The notes under the pieces were generated by a model, which saw nothing but the letters and a program-made list of their open reading frames with translations, made no database searches and was not told the DNA's origin. This document shows, piece after piece, positions 1-7,905 of a stretch of DNA of 64,000 nucleotides. The stretch is from Lentisphaeria bacterium. GTDB taxonomy: Bacteria > Verrucomicrobiota > Lentisphaeria > Victivallales > UBA1829. How positions within the stretch are numbered: position 1 is the first letter of the stretch; each line of letters opens with the position of its first letter. A program made the position numbers and the translations under genes. The DNA is taken from assembly GCA_017456805.1 (NCBI GenBank), contig JAFTIQ010000022.1:62001-126000 (forward strand), read 5' to 3'.

Positions 1-396
1 GGGAGAAACCGCCTGATTGAGCCGGTCCTGAATCATGATATCCTGCATGACACGGTAAAATTTTTCTCCATTTTCAATTTTTACAAGCGGACGGGCCGGG
101 TTCCGTTCAAAGAGACCTCCTGAGAGATACTTTTCCATCCGGGGACCGCAAGCACAAATGAAATTATGATGCCGGGGATGATCATCTGCCGGACCATATT
201 CAAAAACTTCTCCCGGATACGTCAGAAAAGCATAACTTCCCGATGCAGTAAACTCCCGGTCACTCCCGATTTTCAGCCGGAGAGCTCCATGATAATTGAA
301 TTGAATCCCGTAATACAGCGGAACATTGATCACAACCTTCCGGTATTGGGGTTCACTTCCCATCCGCGGGAAACTCAGTCCATTGAAAAATTCCAT
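1..396 (-). CDS. AraC-family transcriptional regulator, sensor domain (partial, cut by left edge)
   Basis: An open frame runs from an ATG at 396 to the window edge with no stop (132 codons visible). The start has a good ribosome site (AAGAGGATGGA) and lies about 90 bases downstream of a matching promoter. The translated part (MEFFNGLSFP..., with ITYPGEV-like and HHNFICACG stretches) resembles the cupin-like ligand-sensing domain at the N-terminus of AraC regulators; the helix-turn-helix part would lie beyond the window. Family assignment is from overall resemblance only. It follows the prepilin/LamG/CBM9 operon on the same strand but has its own promoter and is separated by a terminator, so it may regulate that neighbourhood; this is inference. 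Confidence 0.7.
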   Translation of the reverse strand, partial: MEFFNGLSFPRMGSEPQYRKVVINVPLYYGIQFNYHGALRLKIGSDREFTASGSYAFLTYPGEVFEYGPADDHPRHHNFICACGPRMEKYLSGGLFERNPARPLVKIENGEKFYRVMQDIMIQDRLNQAVSP

Positions 397-494
397 TCCA
401 TCCTCTTCTTTTTCAACTCCGATACTATACAGCAAAAAAACTGTTAGTAAATGAAGAAGAAAAACATTTTTTGCACAAAATGAACATTTTTCAT

Positions 495-522
495 AATTTA
501 GCATCATTTCTGATGTTTTCAA
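495..522 (-). promoter_or_regulatory. Promoter of the AraC-type gene
   Basis: On the minus strand TTGAAA (522-517), a 16-base spacer and TAAATT (500-495). It supports the ATG at 396 over in-frame ATGs near 506, which would lie inside the promoter. Confidence 0.5.
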
Positions 523-527
523 ACTGT

Positions 528-566
528 AAAAAAAAATATCCCCATGACTTTTGCCGCGGGGATATT
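528..566 (-). terminator. Rho-independent terminator of the prepilin/LamG/CBM9 operon
   Basis: Minus strand: AATATCCCC (566-558) pairs with GGGGATATT (543-535) around a 14-base loop, followed by a run of T residues. It lies about 20 bases after the stop codon of the 1277-residue protein. Confidence 0.8.
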
Positions 567-585
567 TCTGATCAGAAAAGAAGGA

Positions 586-3500
586 TTACTTCAATTCTGC
601 CTCAATGATTATGAAATCATGTTTTTTCAGCGGGAAGCTGATCTTCTTTCCGGAAACGCTCAAAGCAGCTCCGGTTTCAAGATTTCTGGCTGATTTTACG
701 GTGCCGCTGCAAGTCAGCTGAGCAGTAATATCGCCTGTATAACTTCCGCAGACGATCAGCAGTTTTTTACCGCGCTGATAGGTGCTGGTCAGCAGGTTGG
801 AATCTGCAGACTTCACAGGATTTGCCGGATCCCAATACGCGGTATATTTGCAGTCATCCTGCCAGATTCCGAAGTCATACAGGAAGTTGTAAGCCTGAAC
901 GATCAGCTTGGAATCTCCGCCTCTGGGAATCGTGGGTCGGATCTCATGGGGCATCAGAGAGGCAATCATCGTTCTGGTCGCCCAGTACCGCTGTTCCTTT
1001 GTTCCGCCGACAACCCCATCGAGGATCGTCGGATAAAGCCCTGCCTGAAGCCCCTGGCAAACAGCACGGATGTAATCCGGCGTAAACCGTTCCTGGAAAT
1101 CATGATATCCATATTTCCATTCCATACCCATACAGTTTGTTGCGAAACTGAGGGTAGGCAGAATATTGGCATTGGTGTGGTGAACCGTGATCCAGGGTTC
1201 GATTCCGCGATCCATCATGGTTACTGCCTGACGCCGGCGGTATTCCCGGTTGTTCCAAAGGTTCAAGCCGGGTCGGATCTCACCGATTTCATCAATATAA
1301 GCATTTCCGGTTGCCCAGGAATAGTTGCAGCGGAAGAACGTATTGTCATCATAAACGCCGCCCAGCCCGGCTTCCAGCATCTTATCCAAATAGTAGATCG
1401 CATAGTCAGAATAAGAACCGCCGACACCGTAAGAGGGGTTTGCCCATTCTCCCTGCATAGCAGGATATTCCGGCAAAGCGGCGGCTCCATCAGCATCGCA
1501 GGTGTAGAAATAAAGCACGGCATTCTTTTTTCCGTAGAAAGACTTAGCTCTGTTGAAAGCGGCAGTGGTATGACCTGCCACATAAGGTCTGCGGGCGGCA
1601 GGAGCCTTCGCGTGAATCCAGGGGACTTCTGTTTTGCTGCCCTTCAGGATCCGTTCAATCCACTGTTTCTTGTAAGCCTCATCGATCCTGCCGGTCTTCA
1701 TGGTTTCCACAAGTTTCCGGATATAACCAAAATCCTGGAATGCCGGATAACGCATTGCCCATGCAGTATAACCGCCCCAGTAAGGACAGCTTGCAAGAAC
1801 TGCGGAATGTTTGTTGCCTTTATAACCAAAGCCGTCAGACCAGCCGCGCCAGCCTTTGGGCATGGGTTTGACAGGGGAAGCCTGAAGCGCAATGGTGATC
1901 GTCCGTTCCCGCTTGTATTTTACAGGACCATTGATCAAATTCAGGCGGATACTGACATCGCCGTTCTTATGACGGAACAGTTCCACAGCATCCCGTTCTT
2001 TGCAGTGGACCCAGTCTTTATCCCAGTTGGCGGCATAGCAGATCCCGCGGGTATCTGTCCCCAGCCAGAGATAGGGAATAAAGTTGGAAATCCGGACCTG
2101 CTGAAGGTTGCGGCTCTTAAAGACCGTTCCCTCCCCGGCAGGCGTAAACCCGGCAGGATTCGCCCGGATATGTTCTCCAATGGGATGATACAATTCGGCA
2201 AACTCTTTTTTGACAGGGATATCAACATATACCTGATCTGCATTGAGACTCGCCGGAAAAGTCAGGTCAAGAATCAGCAAACCGTCCTGTTCCATCCGTC
2301 CTTTGACTTTCATTCCCCGGGCGGAAGCTGTATATTCCACGGTAGTATCAGAGCGTTTCACCGGTTTGACTGCCGCTGTTCCTTTGGCTGATACGGTCTT
2401 GCCGTTTTTGACAAAGTTGACTGTCACAGGTGCAGCGAGGATCTGTTTGCCATCGGCAAAAACCTGTTCCGGAAGACCGGTCTTTCCAATAAAATAATCC
2501 CGCAGAACTGCAGAAATCACATTGCCCTTTACCTGCAAAGGAGTGAAACCGGGAAGAAGCACATCCCGCATCCCCAGCTGATTGCCCTGCCACGGATACC
2601 ATTTGACGAGAAATTCTTTTTCCAGAAGAGCATTTTCACTTCCTTCCGGAGAAAGGCTCATGATATAATCACCGTTTGCGAGTTTTGAAGGAAGTTTGAC
2701 AGCCTTATGGAGAATCAGAAGCTGTTTATCTCCGCTGCCGATCTTTGCGGCTGACTCCAGAGCTACCTTTCCGCTGAAAATCTTCTTACCGCCTTTGGTT
2801 ACGATCTGAAGAACAAGATCTTTCCCCTTCAGCAGTTTGGGATTGCAGGCAATATCAAGGACGATCGAATTCAAGCTGGGATACCATGCCATTTCACCGG
2901 AAACACTGGATTCTCCCTGCGCCATGGCCTTGATCTCCTGTGAAGAAAGCACCCGGTCATAAACCACATACTCATCAATCGCAAAACCGGTTCCGGATCC
3001 GAATACAATATCTCCGAGCTTTTTGGGATCGATTGTCATCGCAAGATCCTGCTCGCTCACTTTCATTCCATTGCAGTACAGTTCGATCCGCTTGGGCTGA
3101 ACGTTGATGGAAACATGAGTCCATGCCTGAGCTGCCGGACGGCGGGAAACCATGATATTTTTATTTCCGCCTGTCTTGAAGTTATGCAGGAACAGAAGCA
3201 GGAAACCGGGGTGATCCTGCAATCCGATATAGCCGCTGGGCACAAAGGAGGTGCTGAAATAACGGACATTTCCCTTTCTCGTTTTTTCATCTTTCCAAAT
3301 CCAGAAGGAAATATTTCCGGGGACAGGGAGACGTCCTTTCTGGATCTTCAGATTGGCTGCACCTTCTTCAAAATGGATTGCCTGAGAGCCCTCTTTCCGT
3401 CCGGGAATGAGCCGGGGCATTTTTTTGGCAGAAGGCTTGGCTCCTTTGGGAGCTGCAATAAACTGCTCAATTCCCTGATCAAAATTCTGTTCCAGAACAA

Positions 3501-4419
3501 TATAAGATTCCGGAGTTTCCCAGATACGGGCAGGAAGTGACGCAAGCTTGAATTCACGATGAAATACTACAGAGGATCCGTCAAAGATCTTCATGGCAAG
3601 AGAAGCCGGTTCTGCAGTCTGCAATGTGACAGGCAGAGTTCCGCTGACATTTTTGCCATTGATAACTGCTTCATATCTCAATGGTTTGGAACTTTCAAAC
3701 TTCAGCGGGAAACGGGTTGCTGCATTCCCATAAAGCTGGCGGACTGACGGAGCAGCTTTCCGGAGTTTGAACGTCGGATAGGATTTGGAATCCATAAAGC
3801 TGGCAACAGGCATAAAAGGAACCTGTCTTCCGGGTGCGGAACGGAAATTCACGCAGGAAAGGATCTTCCAATCCAATTCCCCGAACTGATCCATGCCAAA
3901 GGCTTTTGCAGGAAAAGCAAATTCACAAACCCATTTTTCATTCTCCACCTTGTTGACAACTTTCATGTCACCGGTCACCCAGTTGCGGACAGGCAGCCCG
4001 TATCCGGGATTATGATGCTGGAGCAGCATCCGCCCCGCATTGCTGATAATCACCTGAAATTCCCCGAATTTCCACTGTTCATGAACCCGGGCGGATTTCG
4101 GAGGATCAAACCAGAACTCCACGGAATCGTCACTGACAGGATTGGTTCCCGCATTCTGAACCAATTTGCCGCGGGGAGGAGTTTCCACCCGCACAGCGCC
4201 ATAAAGATAATTCGCATCCCATGTCAGAAACAGTTCCGCTTTCCGGTGATCGAGAGTTGCCCCGGTTCCGGAAATAACCAGCGCATTTTTCCATTCTCCG
4301 GCAGAGAGTTTCCCATCAATTGCCGGAGCCTTTGCCGTCTGAGGTACAATAAATTCCGCTGCGCCGGCGATGAGAGAAAGCCCCATAACGCAGCTCATAA
4401 AAGTTCGCTTCAAATCCAT
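586..4419 (-). CDS. Large secreted CBM9-like/LamG protein with putative glycoside hydrolase C-terminal region
   Basis: A 1277-residue protein with an N-terminal signal peptide (hydrophobic segment ending near Ala-Gly-Ala-Ala-Glu). Residues about 25-210 resemble a CBM9/DOMON-like carbohydrate-binding domain (APAIDGKLSAGEWKNA). Residues about 305-505 form a LamG/concanavalin-like domain (PVPGNISFWIW, THVSINV, YDRVLSSQEIKAM). The remaining 640 or so residues resemble the DUF6067/GH123-like architecture seen in large secreted proteins of this phylum, with Asp/Glu-rich loops such as GVYDDNTFF. The substrate cannot be read from the sequence. It is the last gene of the prepilin operon, 8 bases after the LamG gene. 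The short all-beta C-terminus (from about 1215) fits a glycosidase accessory domain. The secreted multidomain nature is clear; enzymatic activity is inference. Confidence 0.8.
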   Translation of the reverse strand: MDLKRTFMSCVMGLSLIAGAAEFIVPQTAKAPAIDGKLSAGEWKNALVISGTGATLDHRKAELFLTWDANYLYGAVRVETPPRGKLVQNAGTNPVSDDSVEFWFDPPKSARVHEQWKFGEFQVIISNAGRMLLQHHNPGYGLPVRNWVTGDMKVVNKVENEKWVCEFAFPAKAFGMDQFGELDWKILSCVNFRSAPGRQVPFMPVASFMDSKSYPTFKLRKAAPSVRQLYGNAATRFPLKFESSKPLRYEAVINGKNVSGTLPVTLQTAEPASLAMKIFDGSSVVFHREFKLASLPARIWETPESYIVLEQNFDQGIEQFIAAPKGAKPSAKKMPRLIPGRKEGSQAIHFEEGAANLKIQKGRLPVPGNISFWIWKDEKTRKGNVRYFSTSFVPSGYIGLQDHPGFLLLFLHNFKTGGNKNIMVSRRPAAQAWTHVSINVQPKRIELYCNGMKVSEQDLAMTIDPKKLGDIVFGSGTGFAIDEYVVYDRVLSSQEIKAMAQGESSVSGEMAWYPSLNSIVLDIACNPKLLKGKDLVLQIVTKGGKKIFSGKVALESAAKIGSGDKQLLILHKAVKLPSKLANGDYIMSLSPEGSENALLEKEFLVKWYPWQGNQLGMRDVLLPGFTPLQVKGNVISAVLRDYFIGKTGLPEQVFADGKQILAAPVTVNFVKNGKTVSAKGTAAVKPVKRSDTTVEYTASARGMKVKGRMEQDGLLILDLTFPASLNADQVYVDIPVKKEFAELYHPIGEHIRANPAGFTPAGEGTVFKSRNLQQVRISNFIPYLWLGTDTRGICYAANWDKDWVHCKERDAVELFRHKNGDVSIRLNLINGPVKYKRERTITIALQASPVKPMPKGWRGWSDGFGYKGNKHSAVLASCPYWGGYTAWAMRYPAFQDFGYIRKLVETMKTGRIDEAYKKQWIERILKGSKTEVPWIHAKAPAARRPYVAGHTTAAFNRAKSFYGKKNAVLYFYTCDADGAAALPEYPAMQGEWANPSYGVGGSYSDYAIYYLDKMLEAGLGGVYDDNTFFRCNYSWATGNAYIDEIGEIRPGLNLWNNREYRRRQAVTMMDRGIEPWITVHHTNANILPTLSFATNCMGMEWKYGYHDFQERFTPDYIRAVCQGLQAGLYPTILDGVVGGTKEQRYWATRTMIASLMPHEIRPTIPRGGDSKLIVQAYNFLYDFGIWQDDCKYTAYWDPANPVKSADSNLLTSTYQRGKKLLIVCGSYTGDITAQLTCSGTVKSARNLETGAALSVSGKKISFPLKKHDFIIIEAELK

Positions 4420-4427
4420 TCTTCACC

Positions 4428-5081
4428 TTACCTGGCAAGAGCCTTGATCTCTTCTTCTGTGAGAACCCGGTTATAGATTTCCAGAGAGTCCATGGCATAT
4501 CCCTTGCTGCCGTATGTAATATCTCCAACAACTTTGGAAATGGATTCCGGCAGGTCGGAAGAAGAGGTCAGAACACCATTGACAAAAACATCAACATGTT
4601 TGTCTGAGAAGTTGATGGAAACGTGGTTCCACTGTCCGGCAGGCATGAGCTTTACAAACACATTCTTGTTTTTCTTATTGAACGCATGGACAAAGAGCAG
4701 TGCATAGCCGGAATATTCCTGAAATCCGAAATAACCGGTTCCGTGATATGATGTTGCAATAAAACGGCGATAAACTCCGCTGCCGACAACTTTGGCATCT
4801 GTTTTAACCCACATGGAAATATTGCCGGGAACAGGCATTTTCATTCCACGCAACACACATTCCGGTGTCTTATCCCCGAAATGAGCCGCTTTTGTTCCGG
4901 CGACTCTGCCCTCAACAAGTTCCGGCAGAACTTTTGCAGAAAACTTTACATTGGCAGGGACTTTGACAAATTTATCCGCTCCTGTTTCAAAATCCTGTTT
5001 CAAAACAAGATTTGCAGCGGGATCCGCCGCCATAAGAGCAGCTCCGGTGAAAATAGCAGAAAGGAAAAGTTTGAGTTTCAT
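4428..5081 (-). CDS. Secreted stand-alone LamG domain protein
   Basis: 217 residues with a signal peptide (MKLKLFLSAIFTGAALMA). The rest is a single LamG/concanavalin-like fold: PVPGNISMWVKTD, QWNHVSINF, VDVFVNG and the terminal YNRVLTEEEIKALAR. It is clearly homologous to the internal LamG domain of the next gene, with the same motif order and spacing, so one is probably a duplicate of the other. Likely a carbohydrate- or surface-binding protein outside the cytoplasm. It follows the prepilin gene by 30 bases and precedes the CBM9 gene by 8, all on one transcript. Confidence 0.85.
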   Translation of the reverse strand: MKLKLFLSAIFTGAALMAADPAANLVLKQDFETGADKFVKVPANVKFSAKVLPELVEGRVAGTKAAHFGDKTPECVLRGMKMPVPGNISMWVKTDAKVVGSGVYRRFIATSYHGTGYFGFQEYSGYALLFVHAFNKKNKNVFVKLMPAGQWNHVSINFSDKHVDVFVNGVLTSSSDLPESISKVVGDITYGSKGYAMDSLEIYNRVLTEEEIKALAR

Positions 5082-5111
5082 TTTGATGATTCCTTATGTT
5101 AATTTTTTTGT

Positions 5112-5822
5112 TCAGTAGGGCCAGTTCCAGAAAGGTTTGTTCCAGCGGCCGTTTCCGCCGTTCAAAGCCTGAAGTTCTATCAAAGTATAGGGTCCGACAT
5201 GACCATCAATATAAAGGACATTTGCCTTATTGGAATGACGCCAAGCGATACGGTCATCACTTTCGCTCGTATTGGTTGCAACGGAATAACTGCCCTTGAT
5301 CTCTGTCATCCAGCAGGTCGCTGTCGGCTGTCTGACCTTGGTCAGTTTTTTATATTGTCTTGTGATCCACTCCGTCGGATTTCCGGCAGTTGGAGAGACA
5401 CTTCTGGAAAGTCCATAACTGTAATTTCCATTGTTCAGCTGCATCGTAGATCCAGTCGCAATCCGCTTATCGGAAGCACACAACATGAACTTCGGCATTG
5501 TCGAAACAGATACACCGATCCCCTGAAATGCCCCGGATTCAACCAAATGCTGTCCCCAATATAAACTTTTGAACGTACAGGTCACAATAACATCGTCATT
5601 TGTTGCTGAATAGGCAACTAAAACATGATGCATTTGTTTTTCATTGTTGATACAGTTGGATCTTCTCCCGGCTTCTCTTGCATTATTCAATGCCGGCAGC
5701 AGCATCCCTGCGAGAATCGCAATAATTGCAATCACAACAAGGAGCTCAATGAGAGTGAACTGACGACGCATAATATACATTATGTTAAGTCGCTTCTCTT
5801 GTTTTGAATCTGATTTTTTCAT
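5112..5822 (-). CDS. Prepilin-like protein with H-X9-DG motif (DUF1559 type)
   Basis: 236 residues. The prepilin signal reads [21 protein letters not shown], followed by [14 protein letters not shown], as in type II/IV pseudopilins; the C-terminus has the H-X9-DG motif ([12 protein letters not shown]). Such proteins are anchored by the N-terminal helix and processed by a prepilin peptidase; they are numerous in Lentisphaerota and Planctomycetota. The usual Gly before Phe is Gln here. The ATG at 5822 has a GGAGG site 10 bases upstream; in-frame ATGs for MYIM and MRRQ lie 14 and 17 codons further in, inside one arm of a 31-bp inverted repeat. First gene of an operon with the LamG and CBM9 proteins, suggesting a surface or export role for these. 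Confidence 0.88.
   Translation of the reverse strand: MKKSDSKQEKRLNIMYIMRRQFTLIELLVVIAIIAILAGMLLPALNNAREAGRRSNCINNEKQMHHVLVAYSATNDDVIVTCTFKSLYWGQHLVESGAFQGIGVSVSTMPKFMLCASDKRIATGSTMQLNNGNYSYGLSRSVSPTAGNPTEWITRQYKKLTKVRQPTATCWMTEIKGSYSVATNTSESDDRIAWRHSNKANVLYIDGHVGPYTLIELQALNGGNGRWNKPFWNWPY
5762..5792. repeat. 31-bp inverted repeat, copy inside the prepilin coding sequence
   Basis: Exact reverse complement of 5868-5898, separated from it by 75 bases. This copy encodes the MYIMRRQ part of the prepilin leader. The centre CATAAT-ATAC-ATTATG is itself a small hairpin. Confidence 0.95.
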
Positions 5823-5867
5823 ACAGTTTCTACCTCCATCAGTTTTTACATTTTTTTTGAACTCAAA

Positions 5868-5898
5868 CGACTTAACATAATGTATATTATGCGTCGTC
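5868..5898. repeat. 31-bp inverted repeat, copy in the prepilin 5' leader
   Basis: Exact inverted partner of 5762-5792. Read on the plus strand it holds the same leader start (ATG at 5880 encoding MYIMRRR), which meets a stop at 5907-5909, so it looks like an inverted fragment of a prepilin gene start. In the prepilin mRNA it would pair with the coding arm, leaving the ribosome site and first start codon in a 75-base loop. Confidence 0.95.
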
Positions 5899-5918
5899 GA
5901 GTGTTATGACTTTTTACA

Positions 5919-5947
5919 ATTATAGCACACTTTCCGGTTTTTGTCAA
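5919..5947 (-). promoter_or_regulatory. Perfect consensus promoter of the prepilin operon
   Basis: Minus strand: TTGACA (5947-5942), exactly 17 bases, TATAAT (5924-5919). The -35 hexamer overlaps the recD stop codon. Transcription would begin near 5912, so one inverted-repeat arm falls at the very start of the transcript. Confidence 0.85.
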
Positions 5948-7905
5948 GGGAGTTCAGATTTTTTCCCAAGTCTTTCGGACAATCCGGAGTGACGTACAAC
6001 TTCCCGGTTCAAGGCAAATTCGATCAACGATTCCGGACACCAGAGTTCAACCCGTTTTTTGGCACGGGTGATCGCTGTATAAAGCAGTTCCCTGGTCAGA
6101 AGAGGTGATTCCTTTCCGGGAAATGAAATCAGCACATGATCAAACCCGGAGCCCTGGGATTTATGGATCGTCATTGCAAATACCGGTTCAAACGCAGGCA
6201 ATTCATGAGGATAAAATGCTTTCGGTGCCGGATCATCCGGTGAAACAGGGAAATAAACCTTCACGCCCGTTTCATCCTTCCAGAGAATCCCGATGTCTCC
6301 ATTGGAAAGCCCCGTGATCTTATCATTCTGCAAAATCATAACTGGCATTCCAGGCGCATTTTCCTGTTTCATGGAGAACAGTTTCCGGCAAAGATGATTC
6401 ATATTTTCCACCCCCGTTTCCCCGGAGCGGAGCGCACAAAGAATCTTGAACCGGTCCAGCAGAAAATATGCCGTTTTCATATTTTCAACGGAAGGCTCCC
6501 AGAGCAGGCTCCGTATTTTCCGGGGCAGATCTCCGAAGAAACCGGCAAGTAACAACGACGGATCTTCCGGAAGATTCTTATGACAGAAATCTTCTGTCTG
6601 TTTGAGGATTTCCGCTTTGATCAGAGAGATCTCCTGCTTTTCCCGGATCATGGAACTGACCTTTCCGATCTGGCTTTTTTCGTCAAACCGACGGGAAATT
6701 TTCAATTCTGCAATGTGTCCGGTCAGCGGATGGCTGTTTTCCGTTTCCGGGAACGCCGTTAAATCATTTCCGGGGGAATCCGTCAGCTCCATAAAAATCT
6801 GTTTTCGTTCCTGAGAAATCTGATTGAATGGGACATTCCGGCAAAGATCACCCAGAACAGCCCCGGACTCCACGCTTGCAAGCTGGTCCTTATCCCCAAG
6901 CAGAATCAGTTTTGCGCCCGGTTTCAGCGCACGGAGGAGTTTGCACATCAACGGCAATGAGATCATGGAAACTTCATCCGCCAGAAGGATATCCGCCTCC
7001 AACGGAGAACTCTGCCCCCGGCGGAAATTGGGAGTGTTCCATTTCACCCCGAGAAGGGAGTGGATCGTTCCACAGTTTGATTCCTCTGATCCGGGATCAA
7101 CGATCCGTTCCAGTTCTGCCCTGACCGACGGACTGCAATTCAAGTCTTTCAGGCTTTCCCGGATGGATTCAGCCAAACGGCTCTGAGCTTTTCCGGTGGG
7201 AGCACAAAGCATGATCCGCGGAAACTCTCTTTTCCCTTCGGAAGCATATTTCTCCAGAATCAAAGCAAGAACTGCTGCAACAACAGTCGTCTTTCCGGTT
7301 CCGGGGCCGCCGGTGATGATCGTTACCGGAGAAAACCCCGCCAGATAAGCAGCAAATTTCTGCCAATCGGTTTTTGTGACAGGTTCCCCTTCTTTGAAAC
7401 GGAAAAAAGAGATGATATGATTGAATGTTTCCCGATCCGGAGCAAAGGGTTGATCCCCTTGCCGAGCCAGCGCAAGGATCCGTTCTGCAAGCTCTTTTTC
7501 ATACATAAAATAGCGGTTCTGATAAAGTCTGCCGGCATGATCGATGATCAATGGAATATTGATTGCGGACTCCTCTTTCATTCCTTCCGTCAGCGAGATC
7601 CCCCACGGCGGCTGAAGCACATCCCGCAACGCCGTCACCGAAGGAAACAGGATCTCCAGCTCCGTGGAATCCATATACGGATCTTCTTCACTGGACGAGA
7701 TCATCCGGAAAAAATCCTGAAAACTCCCGTCCTGAAACTCGTTCAGATCACAGCAGATATGTCCCATCCGGACGGCAGCAGAAGCGATTGCCCCTGCGGC
7801 AAAGATCAGGGGAGACCGCTCCCTGCTCATCCTGTAAATATATTCCGCAAAATACAAATCAATGGATGCAAACGGCATTTTTCTCAAGGAATCAACATTC
7901 AGCAT
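5944..7905 (-). CDS. recD: Exodeoxyribonuclease V alpha subunit, RecD helicase
   Basis: About 653 residues, close to the family length. This is the fast 5'-3' helicase of RecBCD, which unwinds and degrades double-strand ends and prepares them for RecA. Visible: Walker A GGPGTGKTT near residue 200, DEVSM-type Walker B (LLADEVSM), GDKDQLASVESG, and the C-terminal AMTIHKSQGSGFD and LYTAITRAKK helicase motifs. I start at the ATG at 7905 (MLNVDSL), which has an AGGTGG site just upstream; a TTG five codons earlier is the alternative. It overlaps the recB end by 14 bases, so the two are translationally coupled. Confidence 0.95.
   Translation of the reverse strand: MLNVDSLRKMPFASIDLYFAEYIYRMSRERSPLIFAAGAIASAAVRMGHICCDLNEFQDGSFQDFFRMISSSEEDPYMDSTELEILFPSVTALRDVLQPPWGISLTEGMKEESAINIPLIIDHAGRLYQNRYFMYEKELAERILALARQGDQPFAPDRETFNHIISFFRFKEGEPVTKTDWQKFAAYLAGFSPVTIITGGPGTGKTTVVAAVLALILEKYASEGKREFPRIMLCAPTGKAQSRLAESIRESLKDLNCSPSVRAELERIVDPGSEESNCGTIHSLLGVKWNTPNFRRGQSSPLEADILLADEVSMISLPLMCKLLRALKPGAKLILLGDKDQLASVESGAVLGDLCRNVPFNQISQERKQIFMELTDSPGNDLTAFPETENSHPLTGHIAELKISRRFDEKSQIGKVSSMIREKQEISLIKAEILKQTEDFCHKNLPEDPSLLLAGFFGDLPRKIRSLLWEPSVENMKTAYFLLDRFKILCALRSGETGVENMNHLCRKLFSMKQENAPGMPVMILQNDKITGLSNGDIGILWKDETGVKVYFPVSPDDPAPKAFYPHELPAFEPVFAMTIHKSQGSGFDHVLISFPGKESPLLTRELLYTAITRAKKRVELWCPESLIEFALNREVVRHSGLSERLGKKSELP

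Noticed and set aside
166..447. 93-codon plus-strand frame at the left edge
   Set aside because: Shadow of the AraC-type gene on the minus strand, which has promoter, ribosome site and a plausible sensor domain.
946..2391. 481-codon plus-strand open frame opposite the CBM9/LamG gene
   Set aside because: Antisense shadow without known motifs.
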